In this document: positions 22,542-34,537 of the stretch, one piece after another | How the letters are laid out: each line of letters opens with the position of its first letter | Position numbering within the stretch: position 1 is the stretch's first letter | Assembly: GCA_030765065.1 (NCBI GenBank) | Contig: CM060976.1 | Coordinates: 58,326,539-58,390,538, forward strand | Length of the DNA: 64,000 nucleotides | Source: Deroplatys truncata | Lineage: Eukaryota > Arthropoda > Insecta > Mantodea > Mantidae | Direction of reading: 5' to 3' | Program-made: the position numbers and the translations under genes | The notes under the pieces: generated by a model | Databases searched by the model: none | Told to the model about the DNA's origin: nothing | What the model saw: only the letters and a program-made list of their open reading frames with translations

Positions 22542-25366
22542 ATCAGATTTGTTTAAAGTGTCATTGTATTGTCCATTAGTTATTAGTAATATTGTTTAAG
22601 TTTGTTATTCTTCATATAGCATTAGTAATTTTTTGCTGCAATACTTTGTAGTCTTGTCATGTAATCCATAGGGTCATTATTTCAATATGTATTGATATGT
22701 GCTAGATCTTAATTTCTTCCCCTTTATATCTCTCCCTTCTTCTTTCTTCCTCTCCTTCCCTCCCTATTTTTGCTACTCCATATCTTCTTTCTTCTTCTCG
22801 TTCACTTATTCTTCCATCCTCTTCCCCATCTCTCTCTCTTCTTTCTTCTCCTAACCTTCTCTTTTCTTCACTATTAAATCTCCTTATGTAAATTATTCTC
22901 TCTTCTGTTCACTTAACTGTTTCCTTTTTATTTATTCTTATAACAATAAGAGTAAATAAAATACTACAAATAACGTTATTTGGTATAAATGGTTATCTTG
23001 GTGCTCTATTTCTGAAAGCTGATGTTAAAACTGAGAGGTAAGCTTTTATTTGAAATTGCAAGTTAGAATTGCAGTGTGTTAGAATTTATTAACAATGATT
23101 TAAGTACGATATCTTAGTGTTGCAGTTTAATCAAGATGACGTTTTGTGTATGTGTCGTGTACTCAGTAGGTAAATGGCATAAAGCTTTGACTGGATAAGG
23201 AATCAAATACCATTCAATATTTAGCATTCATACTCAGTTTCGAAATGTTGCTTTTAAAACACGGTTAAAGGTTTGCTTAATTTACTAATTTTATTAAAAT
23301 TACAATTTCAAATTGTACCATTTGTTCCTTCCAAACTGATCCTTAGAACCTTAGTTCGTATTTATGAAGTGCTTGGAAAACACAAATCTGGCTTTGATAA
23401 CAAAAATAACTGAAATGAAACCCTAATTGTGAAGAAACTATAGTAACGCAAACTGCACTGCAGTAGTGCTAGGACATCGGACCAGAACCTGAGGGGCAAC
23501 ACAATATCTTTTCTGTGTGCACTGTGATATTGGTTTTAAGGTCACATGGAGCCGACACCTATTGACCAACTCTTGGGATCAAGACATTATTTTCTCGGCG
23601 GCTGCAATATCGGGGGATCAACTTTATTGTGCCCGTTCAGAAGCAAAAAGGAAAAAGAAGCGGGAGAGAAATAAACCACCACATTTCAACACCAAAAATG
23701 AAAGATGTGTCCACTTTTAGTAGAAATTAACTACAAGACGAGGTACTTTAAAGTTGAACAATAAAAAGCGTCATATTAAAAGGACTTTCCTTAGTTATGA
23801 GTATGAGACTTCAAAGGGAGGCAGTTCCTTACATATTGGTGTTACAGCATTAAATATTCGAAGGGAATTGACAAAAATTGACATTTTGCATTGTTTTTCA
23901 TAATCTTCTGGACGTAGGAAGTGTGCTATTGACACATTCTGTATCTTGTTGTCGAAAACTATAAACTGATGACAAAGAGTTTAACTTCACTTTAGTTTTT
24001 CCTCTTGTTTGAAGAAAAGCAGAGTAAATATTCACAAATTTTGGAGAGTCAATCAGAGAGTGAGTTACAATGCGAGTTGCAGTCCTTATTTCGCCATATC
24101 TGTTCTAAAGATCGCAAGAAGTCTTAGCGTTCATTATGTCCGTGCAGTTCTAATATGACAGATAAGAAATGACGTCTGTATATAATTTTCGTCCCTCTAC
24201 CATCTAAACCTTGCCAGGGATTAATTCAGCAGCTGAATTTTCTATACATTCGGTTTCAGCGTCAGTTTTAGCTTCTCATTTGTGAATCTTGCGTGTAAAA
24301 CATTATTTCTGACTTCGAGAACACTAGTCTGAGTATTCAGGAGAGAATAGTTATAAAACCCATAAATCCAAAACTCTGCTTTATATCGAAAAGACTGTTT
24401 GGAATTGTTTACTCATTTTGAAAGAATGTATGATGAAAATCTATAACTAAGTGAACAAGAATTGCAACACGAAGATAAGTTATGAAATTTTAAAACAAAA
24501 TAAAAAATTGAGTTTTTTAGCTTTAGATAGGTAGCAATCAATCGGAATTTGTAACTGGTTTTGTTCAAAAACGGCCATTTGCTTGAGAAAAAGTGGTGTA
24601 AATGTAGTATTTTAAATAAAAACTAGACAATTCTACAGGATTGGTGTCACAGAAGAAAACTAATCGAGATGGAGTTCACCCTACTTCTAGTCGGTACAGC
24701 AGCCATCTGGTTCACCTTCAGTAGTTATAAAAATTACCACCTGATGTCCTTCCAAGCGTCCACATGGGTTAGATATATTTGGTATCGAGAAACGAGTGTC
24801 AGTCGACTTCCAAAAATCCTGCAGAAGATGAGACCTTGAAGTCTCGAAACGATCGTCCAGAATTTTTACCATCATGATGTAAGTGAAGCCTTTTAATATC
24901 ATACGACTCATTTATTTTACCGATATTTAATCCTAATTCTACAAATTTAAATGACTTTGCTATTATCAATTTAAAAATATCCGTTGTTTTATTATCCAGT
25001 ATTTCGTGTTTTTCCGTTTCCAAATCAGTGTGTCAAATTGAACTTATCCGTTCAGTTACTTTGTGTACTCCAGCACCAACATATGAATACATATTGATAA
25101 ATCTACTATGAGAATTAGTTTGCATAAGCCTTTTTCTTCCCTATTGCATTATTTCACGCTTCTATACCAATTTTAAAATTTGAACATTACTCTATTATTT
25201 ACCGTAATTGATTTACTTAGAGATATTTCTTTTCATAATGCTACTAAACTTCCGAGTCCCATACTCAGCAATGCGTTGAAATACGAGTAGTCGAAACAAC
25301 GGCACCACTGCACGAAAAGGACAAGATTGCCAACATGTATTGAGCAATGCTCAACTGCAATGAGCA
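22542..25366. other. Unassigned sequence with a pyrimidine-rich tract
   Basis: About 22728-22870 is almost purely C and T on the plus strand (runs such as TCTCCCTTCTTCTTTCTTCC). The rest shows only chance open frames. Near 24830 GAAGATGAGACCTTGAAGTC and TCGAAACG resemble a LINE 3' end motif, too little to call. Confidence 0.4.
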
Positions 25367-25948
25367 TCTCGTCAAGTGCGTATCACGTAGGGCCCCAGGA
25401 ACCGGGGCAGAGCACCGTACGAAGGTCAGTCGGCCAATTGTGCTTCCAACGTGACCCCTGGGAGTGAAGAATGAGGGACGACCCTACGGTCGACCAGATC
25501 CGGATGCCGACGGGCTCAAGTATGTACGGGTCTCTAATGTTACCAGATAGAACGCTTTCGACGCCGCACGATCCCTGTCCACAAGCCATCAACCTCCGGG
25601 GTCAGCAGAGCGGAGCCCCACGCTGAGGAGAGACCTAACTGAGCGGTACCGAAGCGATGCCAGGGAAGAAACCTTTACAGAGCGCAAGCCACCTCCCAGC
25701 CGCAACCCGCCGAACACCGTCGCCTGGTTCTACAACCGTGAAACATATGGCAAGGAAGATGATGGGTACAGGAAGTGAGAGGAAGGAGAGTCGTGGTGAA
25801 ATGAACCACCCCAGCATTCACCTGGCGACCCGGGGAAACCTCGAAAAACCTATGGGCCAGAGTGGGCGGTCGCCGGGGCCGATCCTGGAACCTCCCGAAC
25901 GCTGGCCACAGACGTAACCGCCTGAGACATCCCGCTCAGTAATGAGCA
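25359..25948 (-). mobile_element. SINE family S1, inverted copy with 8-bp target duplication
   Basis: The element (25367-25940) is flanked by AATGAGCA at 25359-25366 and 25941-25948. On the minus strand the head runs GATGTCTCAGGCGG, a B-box-like segment GGATCGGCCCCGGCG follows, then GGTGAATGCTGGGGTGG, CTCAGTTAGGTCTCTCC and the 3' part GGATCTGGTCGACC and CTCCCAGGGGTC. It aligns over its length with the 11.8-kb copy but lacks the TTTACC tail. Confidence 0.75.
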
Positions 25949-25991
25949 CGTGAAACATCTGACTGCGTTCATGTGAACATGATATGCAGTA

Positions 25992-26313
25992 CAATATTTA
26001 ACCTGACGTTCTCCGTGGTGTAGTGGCTACCTGCTAGCCTCTAGTTTCCGAAGTCGCGGGTTCAAACCCGGCGGAGGGTGATGGATTTTTTCGGGCGTAA
26101 AAATCCTTAGCATGACTTCCTTCGGAAGGGAATTAAAGCCGGTGGTCCCGTGTCGTAGATTTGCGGCACGTAAAAGAACCTCAAGCCTGATAGAGACCTC
26201 TGAGCAAAATTCCTGTTCTTTCACGCGCAATATAGAATAGGACGCTAAGAACCATGGTAGTTAAAGAGCGCCCATAAATAAAACTCATTTTAATTTAATT
26301 CCAATATTTAACC
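25992..26313 (+). mobile_element. tRNA-derived SINE family S2, full-length, 12-bp target duplication
   Basis: The element (26004-26301) is flanked by CAATATTTAACC at 25992-26003 and 26302-26313. The head has an A box (CGTGGTGTAGTGGCTACC) and a textbook B box (GCGGGTTCAAACCCGGC). The body includes TTTTTTCGGGCGTAAAAATC, TCGTAGATTTGCGGCACG and AAAGAACCTCA, and the tail is AATAAAACTC. A second copy lies at 55.2 kb. The internal RNA polymerase III promoter looks well conserved. Confidence 0.85.
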
Positions 26314-27339
26314 AATATATAAAGTATTTCAACACATGAGTAATAGGAAACAAAATATTGTACGTAGCTCAGGGAAGTGTTTTTTCAGGACTCGTTTCCA
26401 TATTCCGGCCTCAGTTCAGCTTCTTACTCGTCCTGAAAAAACCCATTTTGCTCCACAGTTATCTAAATAACTACTTCTTTTTTAATTTTACCGAAAATTC
26501 AGCAAGTACCTGAGTTCTTATATTAAATTTATACCAGAAAAGTTATGTTATGCAATAAAGTCTTTGCTAATTTCTACCAAGCATTTTCACTCTTTACGTT
26601 TTGATCTCAAAGCTAACGCTGGAGCGGTAACATAGTAACTACTCCAACACGTTGCTTTCAGCGGGACCCGAGAAATTTGGGCACACGACCAGTAATAAAA
26701 CGGTACTTCTATGCGCTCTACAGTTTTGCATTTTACCCGACGAGTAAAGATGTTGGGGCGACAACCTAATTTAGACTATCGAGCAGAATTGCTTTTACTG
26801 TTATTAGTATTACGTCCTTTTGTGCTACGTGCGTTTGTTTGATAGAAATTCCCTTCTGAACACGATATTTTCTGTTCATGGGAGATGGTAGAAATAATAA
26901 ACTATAATTGTATTTCTTTTATACACGGCTGAGTGCATGGAGTCGTGACGATGTAATAAGCAATGGTTTATGTTGGTACGGAAATACTATACCGCCTCTG
27001 CCACACCCAGCCCCCACCCCTTACCTAGTTTTAGCACCTCACTTAGTGTTTGTCTTATTCCCTCCTTTTCCTTCGCTCCTGAGCCTGAAACCGGCCTGTA
27101 TTCCTACGTTAATGTGTAAGTGCTAGACGTCTGACATCAAACCAATACGAGACGGACTCATCTAGGGACTGGTGTGGACCGTGTTGCAAAGTCTGCCTTA
27201 CAGCTTCGTCACGTATTCACAGAGATCTTAGTGCTAAGAAACTATACAGATGGCATTACGGTGCCGTCCAGCTTGCCTAGTTTCATTAATTATGGACAGA
27301 TGGCAGAGGATTTGCTTTTACGTCTATTTTTATTTTTAA
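26314..27339. other. Unassigned, with a 12-bp perfect palindrome
   Basis: TTTTTTCAGGAC near 26382 pairs with GTCCTGAAAAAA near 26429, enclosing a ~36-bp loop. The rest, including the C-rich stretch at 26990-27080, has no supported feature. Confidence 0.4.
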
Positions 27340-27500
27340 TATTGTTTTAGACTTAAGGTGGAATCTTGGATGGTGGTATGAAATATACAATCCCGTATTT
27401 ACCTTGGCGATTGAGGGAAATCACGAAAGGGATTTGAGCCAGGCATCTCTCGAAAGCGGGTCACAGACGTTACCGTACGAGTCATCCGCTCGGTATTAGC
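27340..27500 (-). mobile_element. tRNA-like SINE, family S3
   Basis: Minus strand has GTACGGTAACGTCTGTG, a B-box-like GGCTCAAATCC, the body AAGGTAAATACGGGATTG and the tail TTAAGTCTAAAACAAT. Same family as 6375-6534. Confidence 0.5.
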
Positions 27501-27558
27501 TTTTTCTATAATAATTTGTAGAAAAATAATGACAATTATATGCAATTATAACAGATTT

Positions 27559-28075
27559 TTACTTTCTCTACTATTTATGTAGTAAGCCGAGGAAATATTA
27601 CATTACACCCAAAATACGATAACGAGATTTCAGCGGTAATACAGTTTTGAAGATCCCGAAATTAAAAAGAATCATTTTTAGAAAAGGGTCCGTGTATGCT
27701 CTTGCACTTGCGCGAGCGTGCGGGACTGTCAATGAACAGCATATCCAAAAACGAAAGGTACGTTAAATATCGAAGTTGGTATTTAGGTTCATATCCTTCA
27801 ATGATGCAACACGAAGATTTTCAAGAAAATTCCCCACCTCAGGTATACTATTTCTCAAACGGGAAGGTGTTATTCGTTTTTGTATATCCTTGACATGCAA
27901 AGAAAATGGAAATCTGCATATAGCAATCACTACCATATTCCCCTGCACCTAAAAGAAAGTTAGCAATAAGGTAGTTTCTGCAAATGTTTATCTCGATTAA
28001 CATGACGTAGATGGAGAATAAGCGTTTGTAAGAATAATTTGTTTAAGAGTAGGGAAAGTCACGTGAATGTAACAC
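27559..28075 (+). mobile_element. Family R, internally deleted copy
   Basis: Both termini are present (TTACTTTCTCTACTA and GTAGGGAAAGTCACGTGAAT) but ~350 bp of the centre, from the CCTTTACATGGAAC segment onwards, is missing, so the copy is only ~517 bp. The GT tract is replaced by GTGTATGCTCTTGCAC. Confidence 0.65.
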
Positions 28076-28492
28076 ATATTTTTTATCCACCAATCATACT
28101 CGGGTGGTGGTTTGCCCGAGAGGCTTACTTCGGAATTTATTTTGTCGCTTCATTAGGATGCACGTTTTGACATTAAAGTAATTGAAACACTTACTTGTTG
28201 CATTGCTAAATGCTTCTTTAAATGGGGATGAACTACCGGTTTCGCTTAAATGGCAACCGGCCGACTGCCCCTCATTACATCCATGTAGCGGCGGAGCCCG
28301 CCATTTATCCCCTAGGTTAGGTTTCGTAAGCTTTCCTGTGACTTACAATTACATTCAATGCAGGATATTAGATGTACCAATAAGCAAATTTTACGAGGGA
28401 ATTGCGAGGTTTTGTGGTACAAGGGTCACAATAAGCTTTTCTCTATGTTCACAGGAATACAAGTGGTTTATTTAATTATTTCTTGTGTATAG
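28076..28492. other. Unassigned sequence
   Basis: Moderately GC-rich around 28240-28330; no supported feature. Confidence 0.4.
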
Positions 28493-29226
28493 TACAGTGC
28501 CTTCGACTGTGTCAAGATCCCGGATCGCCGAATACTGCTCCGCACAGAGTTTACTACACTGCGAGGTTTTTCGTTCCGTAGCTCTCGCGTTACTTGCCCA
28601 CGAGTGTTAGTAACTTATATGTAATGAGTACTAACCTTTTTATAAGTGTTGTTGAAAGTGGTGTCCATTTGCGTGAATACATTCCGGACATTGTCGGATG
28701 ACATTACCATTTACACGCATAATCTTGTCTAGTGTTCACAATTTCTTCTTTTATATTGTTCTTAAGTTCGTCTTTGGTGTGGAGATTGTTCCTATAAACT
28801 TTATTTTTTAGCGTTTCGCGACCCCGTTATTCTCAATTTATTAACCAAACATCTCACAGTGTCTCTACCCGAAACTGGATAACCAGGAAATTGCTGCTGA
28901 AGTTGTCTACACACCTGTCTACAAGATTCAGTATTCATGTATGTATCGTACATAAAATACGCTGATTTAGCGTGAATTTGTTGGCAAGCATTTCCGTGTA
29001 CTAATAAGAGAATAACATTCCTAGGGAAATCACAAGAACGCACGTATTGTCGAAACACTTCACAACACAAAGACAAAGCAACGTCTGAGACAGCTCACAG
29101 CTAATAAACGTACCTTTGACATGTCCTACGTTGCTTCTGCGCAGTGGCATAAGACCGAGTCACTGCCGTTTCGGCCGATACGCACATAAGGCGGCTGTGG
29201 CCTTGTTGTAACACGAGGGCACTGTA
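28493..29226 (-). mobile_element. Tc1/mariner-like deletion derivative with TA duplication
   Basis: Terminal inverted repeats CAGTGCCTTCG (from 28495) and CGAGGGCACTG (to 29224) are bracketed by TA on both sides, as expected for Tc1/mariner/IS630 insertions. The 730-bp element contains only the N-terminal, DNA-binding part of a transposase on the minus strand; the DDE catalytic part is missing. It therefore cannot transpose by itself but could be moved in trans by a full-length relative. Confidence 0.7.
28801..29076 (-). pseudogene. N-terminal remnant of a DUF4817-type transposase
   Basis: The 91-residue frame contains a helix-turn-helix-like segment: DTYMNTESCRQVCRQLQQQF followed by FPGYPVSGRDTVRCLVNKL and the GS ending typical of the start of IS630/Tc1-type proteins in arthropods (tyrosine, spaced helices, YP..P.S..TV..L). 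This matches the layout of the DUF4817 domain at 51879-52082. Catalytic motifs are absent, and beyond 28801 the frame closes. I infer a deletion derivative rather than an independent gene; expression is unlikely. Confidence 0.5.
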
Positions 29227-29444
29227 TTTAGTATTAAGCATTTATTGGAGAAAAAACTGCACACGTCTATTCCTATCCAAAGGGTTATTCTGTGAAACAC
29301 CTACAAAGTTAATTTTGTTAAGGTTAAAATATCGTGAATGAATACAAAGAAAATGCAGCTAAACAAAATACAAAGTGTTCCCCATTATTATCTCATCAAA
29401 TATATTGAATTGCGCTCCGCCAATATCCTAGAATTGATTTGGGG
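29227..29444. other. Unassigned sequence
   Basis: Short gap without recognised feature. Confidence 0.3.
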
Positions 29445-29692
29445 GGCAGGGAGCTTGACGTTTAACGTCCTTGAACTTGGTAGGTCATATCAGACGATGA
29501 ATGAACGAGATGATGCTCAAATGAGCCCGGTGTCCATAGAGCTTAAACTTATCCGACATTCATCTCTTCAGGATATGGGAAAATCCCGACAAAAAAAAAA
29601 AACTTATCTGGGTACCTCACCCTAACCGAGATTCGATTATGGGACCTCCAGAATGTGAGGCAGGCAAGCTACCACCACATCACAAAGGCGAA
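29445..29692 (-). mobile_element. tRNA-derived SINE, family S4
   Basis: On the minus strand a head with GTGATGTGGTGGTAGCTTGC (A box) and TAATCGAATCTCGGTTAGGG (B-box region) is followed by a body with GGGACATTC-like and GACCTACCAAGTTCAAGG sequences. A body fragment of the same family lies at 49150-49240, and a related head at 50300-50412. The A12 run at 29590 is internal. Confidence 0.55.
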
Positions 29693-31450
29693 CTTGAATT
29701 CATCTTCCGTGTTACTTTTATATGATATCATGCAAAATCCTTTATGATGTTTAATCTAATGTATTGCAACTGTCAAATATTTGTTGCTTTTAAGACAATT
29801 ATTAATTTTACATATTTGTAAAATATTTACGCACCATTTGGCCATAACTGACATACCATAGGTTGAGAACTCCTACCCCAAATAATGTTAACGATGTGAA
29901 ACAATTTGAGTATGTTGCACTAGCTGTTATTAAAGAAATGTGTTCAATAATTCGTTTCTATGAAAGCCTGGCACCTGTTGAACGCACTAATATTATCTCT
30001 TCTAATTTTTTCTCTGCTAGAACTGTTATATCCTGTTTCTTTTTATGTTACATGCATACAATCATTACATTTTGCTAACGACCTAACGTTGACACCAGAG
30101 AATTTCTGTATAAATTCTAACAACAGTCCCCATGCGACTCTATTCGAGAAAAACCTAACAAAATAAACATATGCCCCTATGTAGATACCCAATGTCAAAC
30201 AGTAAACAAATCAACAGAACAGCTCAAGTAATGTTTTTCCTACTATAAACATTTGCTGACTGCAAATGGTATTTCTCTCTGCGGGCACGTGAGTTAGGCT
30301 ACCCCAGAGGAACGCATTAAACCCGATTCTTGTTATACCTCAGATCCGGTATTCACGTCATTCAAGATAAATATGGAATTTATTCCTAGAGAACTGGAAG
30401 CGAATATAAAGCTGCATCTTAAGGTCTACAAAGTTCAATGAATACTTCCTCAATAATCTTCTTTCTGTACTTTGGATTAGATTCCGGTTTTCGCTGATGA
30501 CGTTAGGACGTAACTCCTTCCAAGAAAGAATATTTGATTAAACTCTCATACATTGGAGGTCTTCTTTAAAAAAACTGAATAATCATAGCAAAAACTTCAC
30601 AAATTATTTTGTTATCTGCAGTTATTTGCCTCTTTGAAGATAATTTTTTCCTAATCTGCAGAAAACAAAAATAGGAAAGGAATAATTTAGATGTTAGGCC
30701 TAATTTACGAATTCAATTATGTGAACTCCGTTTAATTACTTAATCCTGAATTAATCCTGAAGTAGAAATGTTTGCTTCTGTAACAAATAATATGGTAATA
30801 TGATTTGGAGGTTTGAGTAGCACAATATGTTTTAAGAGAGGTTTATATATTCGCTTTTAGTAATTTTACATTTTAAGAAACAATTTACTAAAGAGTTTAA
30901 ATGAGTAGGCAAATGGTTTGCAATGTAATAAAATAACACAGAACTTAATAAATCCAAATTATATCGAAAAACTTACTTTGCTCCAGGAACAGACTATTTC
31001 CAAACAACATTTTCTGTTTGATACACCAACTACACCGAAATATAATGGTGGCCGACTAAAAATGATGAAAGATATCTGCCTACAAGATATCCCAGATGTA
31101 AAATAGTGAATTTCAGGTTTGACTGAATAATTTCAGTTTTAACCTTTTAAAAAAAGTTTTCATTTGCTTCAAAGCATATTTATGTGTACATTTATGTACG
31201 TAAATGTAGGCCCTTTCACCTATATCGTAATATTGCTTTTTCCTCCGTAAGGTTTTCACCTTCAGGTAACTAACCTCTAACTCAACCCCCCAGGTTATTT
31301 TCTACCTCAGTTCTCTATGTTACTGGGCTGAGCAACAATTCAGGGCCGCAAAAAAATATCCAACGAACGATGTTATAATTGATGTGAAATTGAAGTAGCT
31401 ACGGATACCGCCTCTATGAAACAGTTTCACTACTATTGGTACACAAGGAA
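29693..31450. other. Unassigned AT-rich sequence
   Basis: No coding exon, RNA or repeat that I can support. Confidence 0.4.
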
Positions 31451-31675
31451 AGGCTAAACCAATTACAACACAATTTGGCCTTCTAGAGGAAGATGGAAGA
31501 GGAGGGATGAAAAACTACTTGCACATGTTTTTAAACTGGACGACAAGCTACAACATTTGAATGACATCTTTCATCGTCGATATAGAGGTGAAGATTAGCG
31601 CTATTATCGAATGGCAATAATCAAACCGATATTAAGAAAACAAGGGTGTGATATGAAAATTGAAGTAGATTTGCA

Positions 31676-31698
31676 GCCCCACGTATAGAAAGCCAATT
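31676..31698 (-). other. Primer-binding-site-like motif next to LTR
   Basis: Minus strand reads AATTGGCTTTC then TATACGTGGGGC, similar to the primer-binding site and its two echoes in the 57-62 kb element. It lies ~55 bp outside the LTR at 31752-32458. Confidence 0.4.
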
Positions 31699-31751
31699 TG
31701 AAGTAGTTGTAATTTGAAGTTAATGTATTGCTGCTGTTGGAGAGCTAAACT

Positions 31752-32458
31752 TGAAGTTGTTAGACCACGCACGTTACAAAGTTTACGGTGGTGTTCGCCC
31801 CACGTTAACTTTCCCGCAGTCCTCGCCCCACATTTAAAAAAATCAACTTTGTATTTTAATGTTTATTTAAATATTATAAATGTATGTTTGCCTTGGCTGC
31901 GTCAGTAGTAATTTGCAGAAACACGTATCTTTTAGCAGCGGTTGGTGCGGTTAAAGAATGAAGGCTTACACAAATTATAATTTTTTACTTCACTCCTATT
32001 ATTATTCCTTCACACGATAAACTAACACTTTACTGATGTATGCTACTGCAGAGCTGTGAGATTATTGTTACTTGTACGTTTTAACACGTTTACCTTTTAT
32101 TATTCACGCTGTAATGAATATTTTAGGTCTCACGCTGAATACGTGTCTAACTGTTTGGGGACGCTGCCTAGTAGCGTCTGCCGTCTAGCTCTTAAATTTA
32201 TATATTTCCACTATTTCAATTTCTGATTGGCTAATCCTACTCCAATAGAATACTTTTATTTAACTTAAGCTCTTTCTAGTTGTTGATTGGCTATTTATTA
32301 AAAATGTTTTAAATATTACATTATAGTTCCAAGAATTACTAGTAGCATTATTAAACTTTCTAATTTATTGTTGTCTCAAGTTACCTCATTGTTAGCCACT
32401 TTCGGCTTCTATTCTCACAGCTCCTAATTGTTGAATTACATAATACATTCACATAACA
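31752..32458 (-). mobile_element. Solo LTR of family L1, copy A
   Basis: The minus strand begins TGTTATGTGAATG and ends CAACTTCA. It aligns over its length with 56339-57072, which is in the opposite orientation: shared segments include TAGAAGCCGAAAGTGGC, TCCTACTCCAATAGAATAC (opposite strand) and GCCTTGGCTGCGTCAG (opposite strand). No coding sequence of a retrotransposon adjoins it that I can identify, so I call it a solo LTR. The ~700-bp length and TG...CA ends are as usual for LTRs. Confidence 0.65.
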
Positions 32459-33328
32459 TTATTATACACGTACATAAGAATACAATGGATGTTACATACG
32501 CTTTATATATTATTTATACACATATTGGTTTAAGGTGGGCTGTTATTATATTTTATATTATGTAATCAGACTGATATTACTTAAGTGTTAAAAATACTGC
32601 CACAAAATGCAAGGTTTAAGTTGTTATGTTACCTTTCGGCAGTTCGGCCATATTTTGTGGGAGGTAACGCATCCTGCCAATCCAGTGACTAGAATTATGC
32701 TCGAAAAACAGAGCAGATCACACTGGCTGAGGGAGGGGTAGTTTCTGAGTATCAACAAAATGGGTACGTTCTATTACGCGTCACATTCTATGCACGTCAA
32801 TATACTCGTACACAAATGCCTGTAAAATAACTGACTTTCCAATAAACGCTGGTTTCGGGTAATCTTTCAGCTGTGATCACAGTCCTGTAATTACTCGCTA
32901 CAGGATCAGGGAATTCTGTACATACAATCATAGAGACATGGTGCTTGGGCACAGGAAGTTCTTGGGAAGCCCTTTGTGAATCTGCTTGCCTCTCCTCTTC
33001 TCTTTAATTGATTCACGCCATGCTCCAATCAACTTGAAACAGTACCTGTTATTCTCCACAGAGTTAGTCATCAAAACTCAGCTACGATGCAATTCTGCCC
33101 ATGACCGTACGAACATTTGATTGTTGGCAGCATATTCAACTGGAGAACAATCCCAACACTTGCAAAGCTTTGAGAGAAGCCACCCGCCCGTATTGACCCA
33201 TGTGCTTGTAGTTTACTCACCTTATAGGTGGGCATTCCTGATCAAGTTTGGCACGTACTGTATCTACCTATTCGGTTAGTGGAATACACTACTTGATGAA
33301 ATGTAATGCAACAAAAGGTTTCCAGTTT
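32459..33328. other. Unassigned sequence
   Basis: No supported feature. Confidence 0.4.
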
Positions 33329-34162
33329 TTACTTTCTCTAGGTGCTTACAGTAAGTAGAAAATGTATTGAAGGTATTCTAGCCAAAAATTCCATGAAGAT
33401 ATTTCACCGGAAGTACACGTTTCAGGTCATGTGATTAAAAAAGTATTTCTAATAAAGGTTCCGCTCGCGCGTGTAATGGTGTCTGTAAACAGCATAACTT
33501 AAAAGCGAAAACTTGGCTAAATACCGAACTTGGTACTTTAAGTTCAGCATCTTCTAAGGATACGACACAAAGATTTTTTAGGAAATCTCCCCACCTCACT
33601 TTCCTTTACATGGGAAAGTTTCAAATGTTTTATTTTCTCAAAAATGGCTGTAATGATTTAGATTATTATTCCATATGTTTAAGATATTTTCATGAAAAAT
33701 TAAATGTATACTATGGATTTTCTAGGAACAGCTTCTGAAGTCCTCTTTATTCTGAATGAGGTTTACGTAATTTATAAACCTTAAAGAGACAAAATGTTAC
33801 TGTACCAAAGGTGTAGATCTTGTTAAAGCACACAATTTATGTTCTATAATTTATTGTGTGATTAACCATTTCCGAGATAGTCCTTATTATTGGTTTAATT
33901 TTCAAATAATTGACTTTTCTCAAATGCGAAGCCATTATTCGTATTTCTCTCGTGGTCATGCTAAGCTCAAAAAATTTCAAAGCCATCACATAGCGATATG
34001 ATCTTTAAAAATTTGGTTATCCCTTTACCTTCTGAGTGGTGCAACCAAATGAATAAATGTGAATTCAAAGTTTATCTGGATTAACAAGTTGCAGGTAGAA
34101 CAAAGTTTGTAAGAATAGTTTGTAGACGAGTGAGTAGAAAAGTGTGTGAATATAACGCATCA
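33329..34162 (+). mobile_element. Family R, diverged near-complete copy
   Basis: Starts TTACTTTCTCTAGG and runs through ATTCCATGAAGATATTTCAC, CCTCACTTTCCTTTACATGG and AACCATTTCCGAGATAG to a right end with GAGTGAGTAGAAAAG. Diverged from the 5.2-kb copy and with almost no GT tract (GCGCGCGTGTAATGGTG), hence probably an older insertion. Confidence 0.65.
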
Positions 34163-34537
34163 TATTTTTATTTAAGATTGGAGCACCTAATTCATAGCTT
34201 CTTAAAAATAACATTTTTCTAATATCCCCAGCTGTGAAGGTCATGCAGTTAAGTTTTCTGCTTGGATGTCTTTCACATCTATAGAGATGAATGCTGGTGA
34301 GTGCGTCGTCCAAAGAGCTGAATTGTCTTTTCAAGATAAAGGAAAATCTCAAACGCTAGTCAATAAAGGGAATGCAGTTATTCTTCTTATACTGCTTAAG
34401 TGCTCACAGAATACTGCCTAAACGTTACTAGCACGAGACCCAACAGTACTATGTCGTATTAAACGGCATACACCACCATTTTAGGAAATTTGTAATCATG
34501 GAATGGACCCAACACCAAATCAAATCAAAAGTCGTAC

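Noticed and set aside
26014-26070. Possible tRNA gene
   Set aside because: Excellent B box but part of a 298-bp SINE with target duplication and a second truncated copy.
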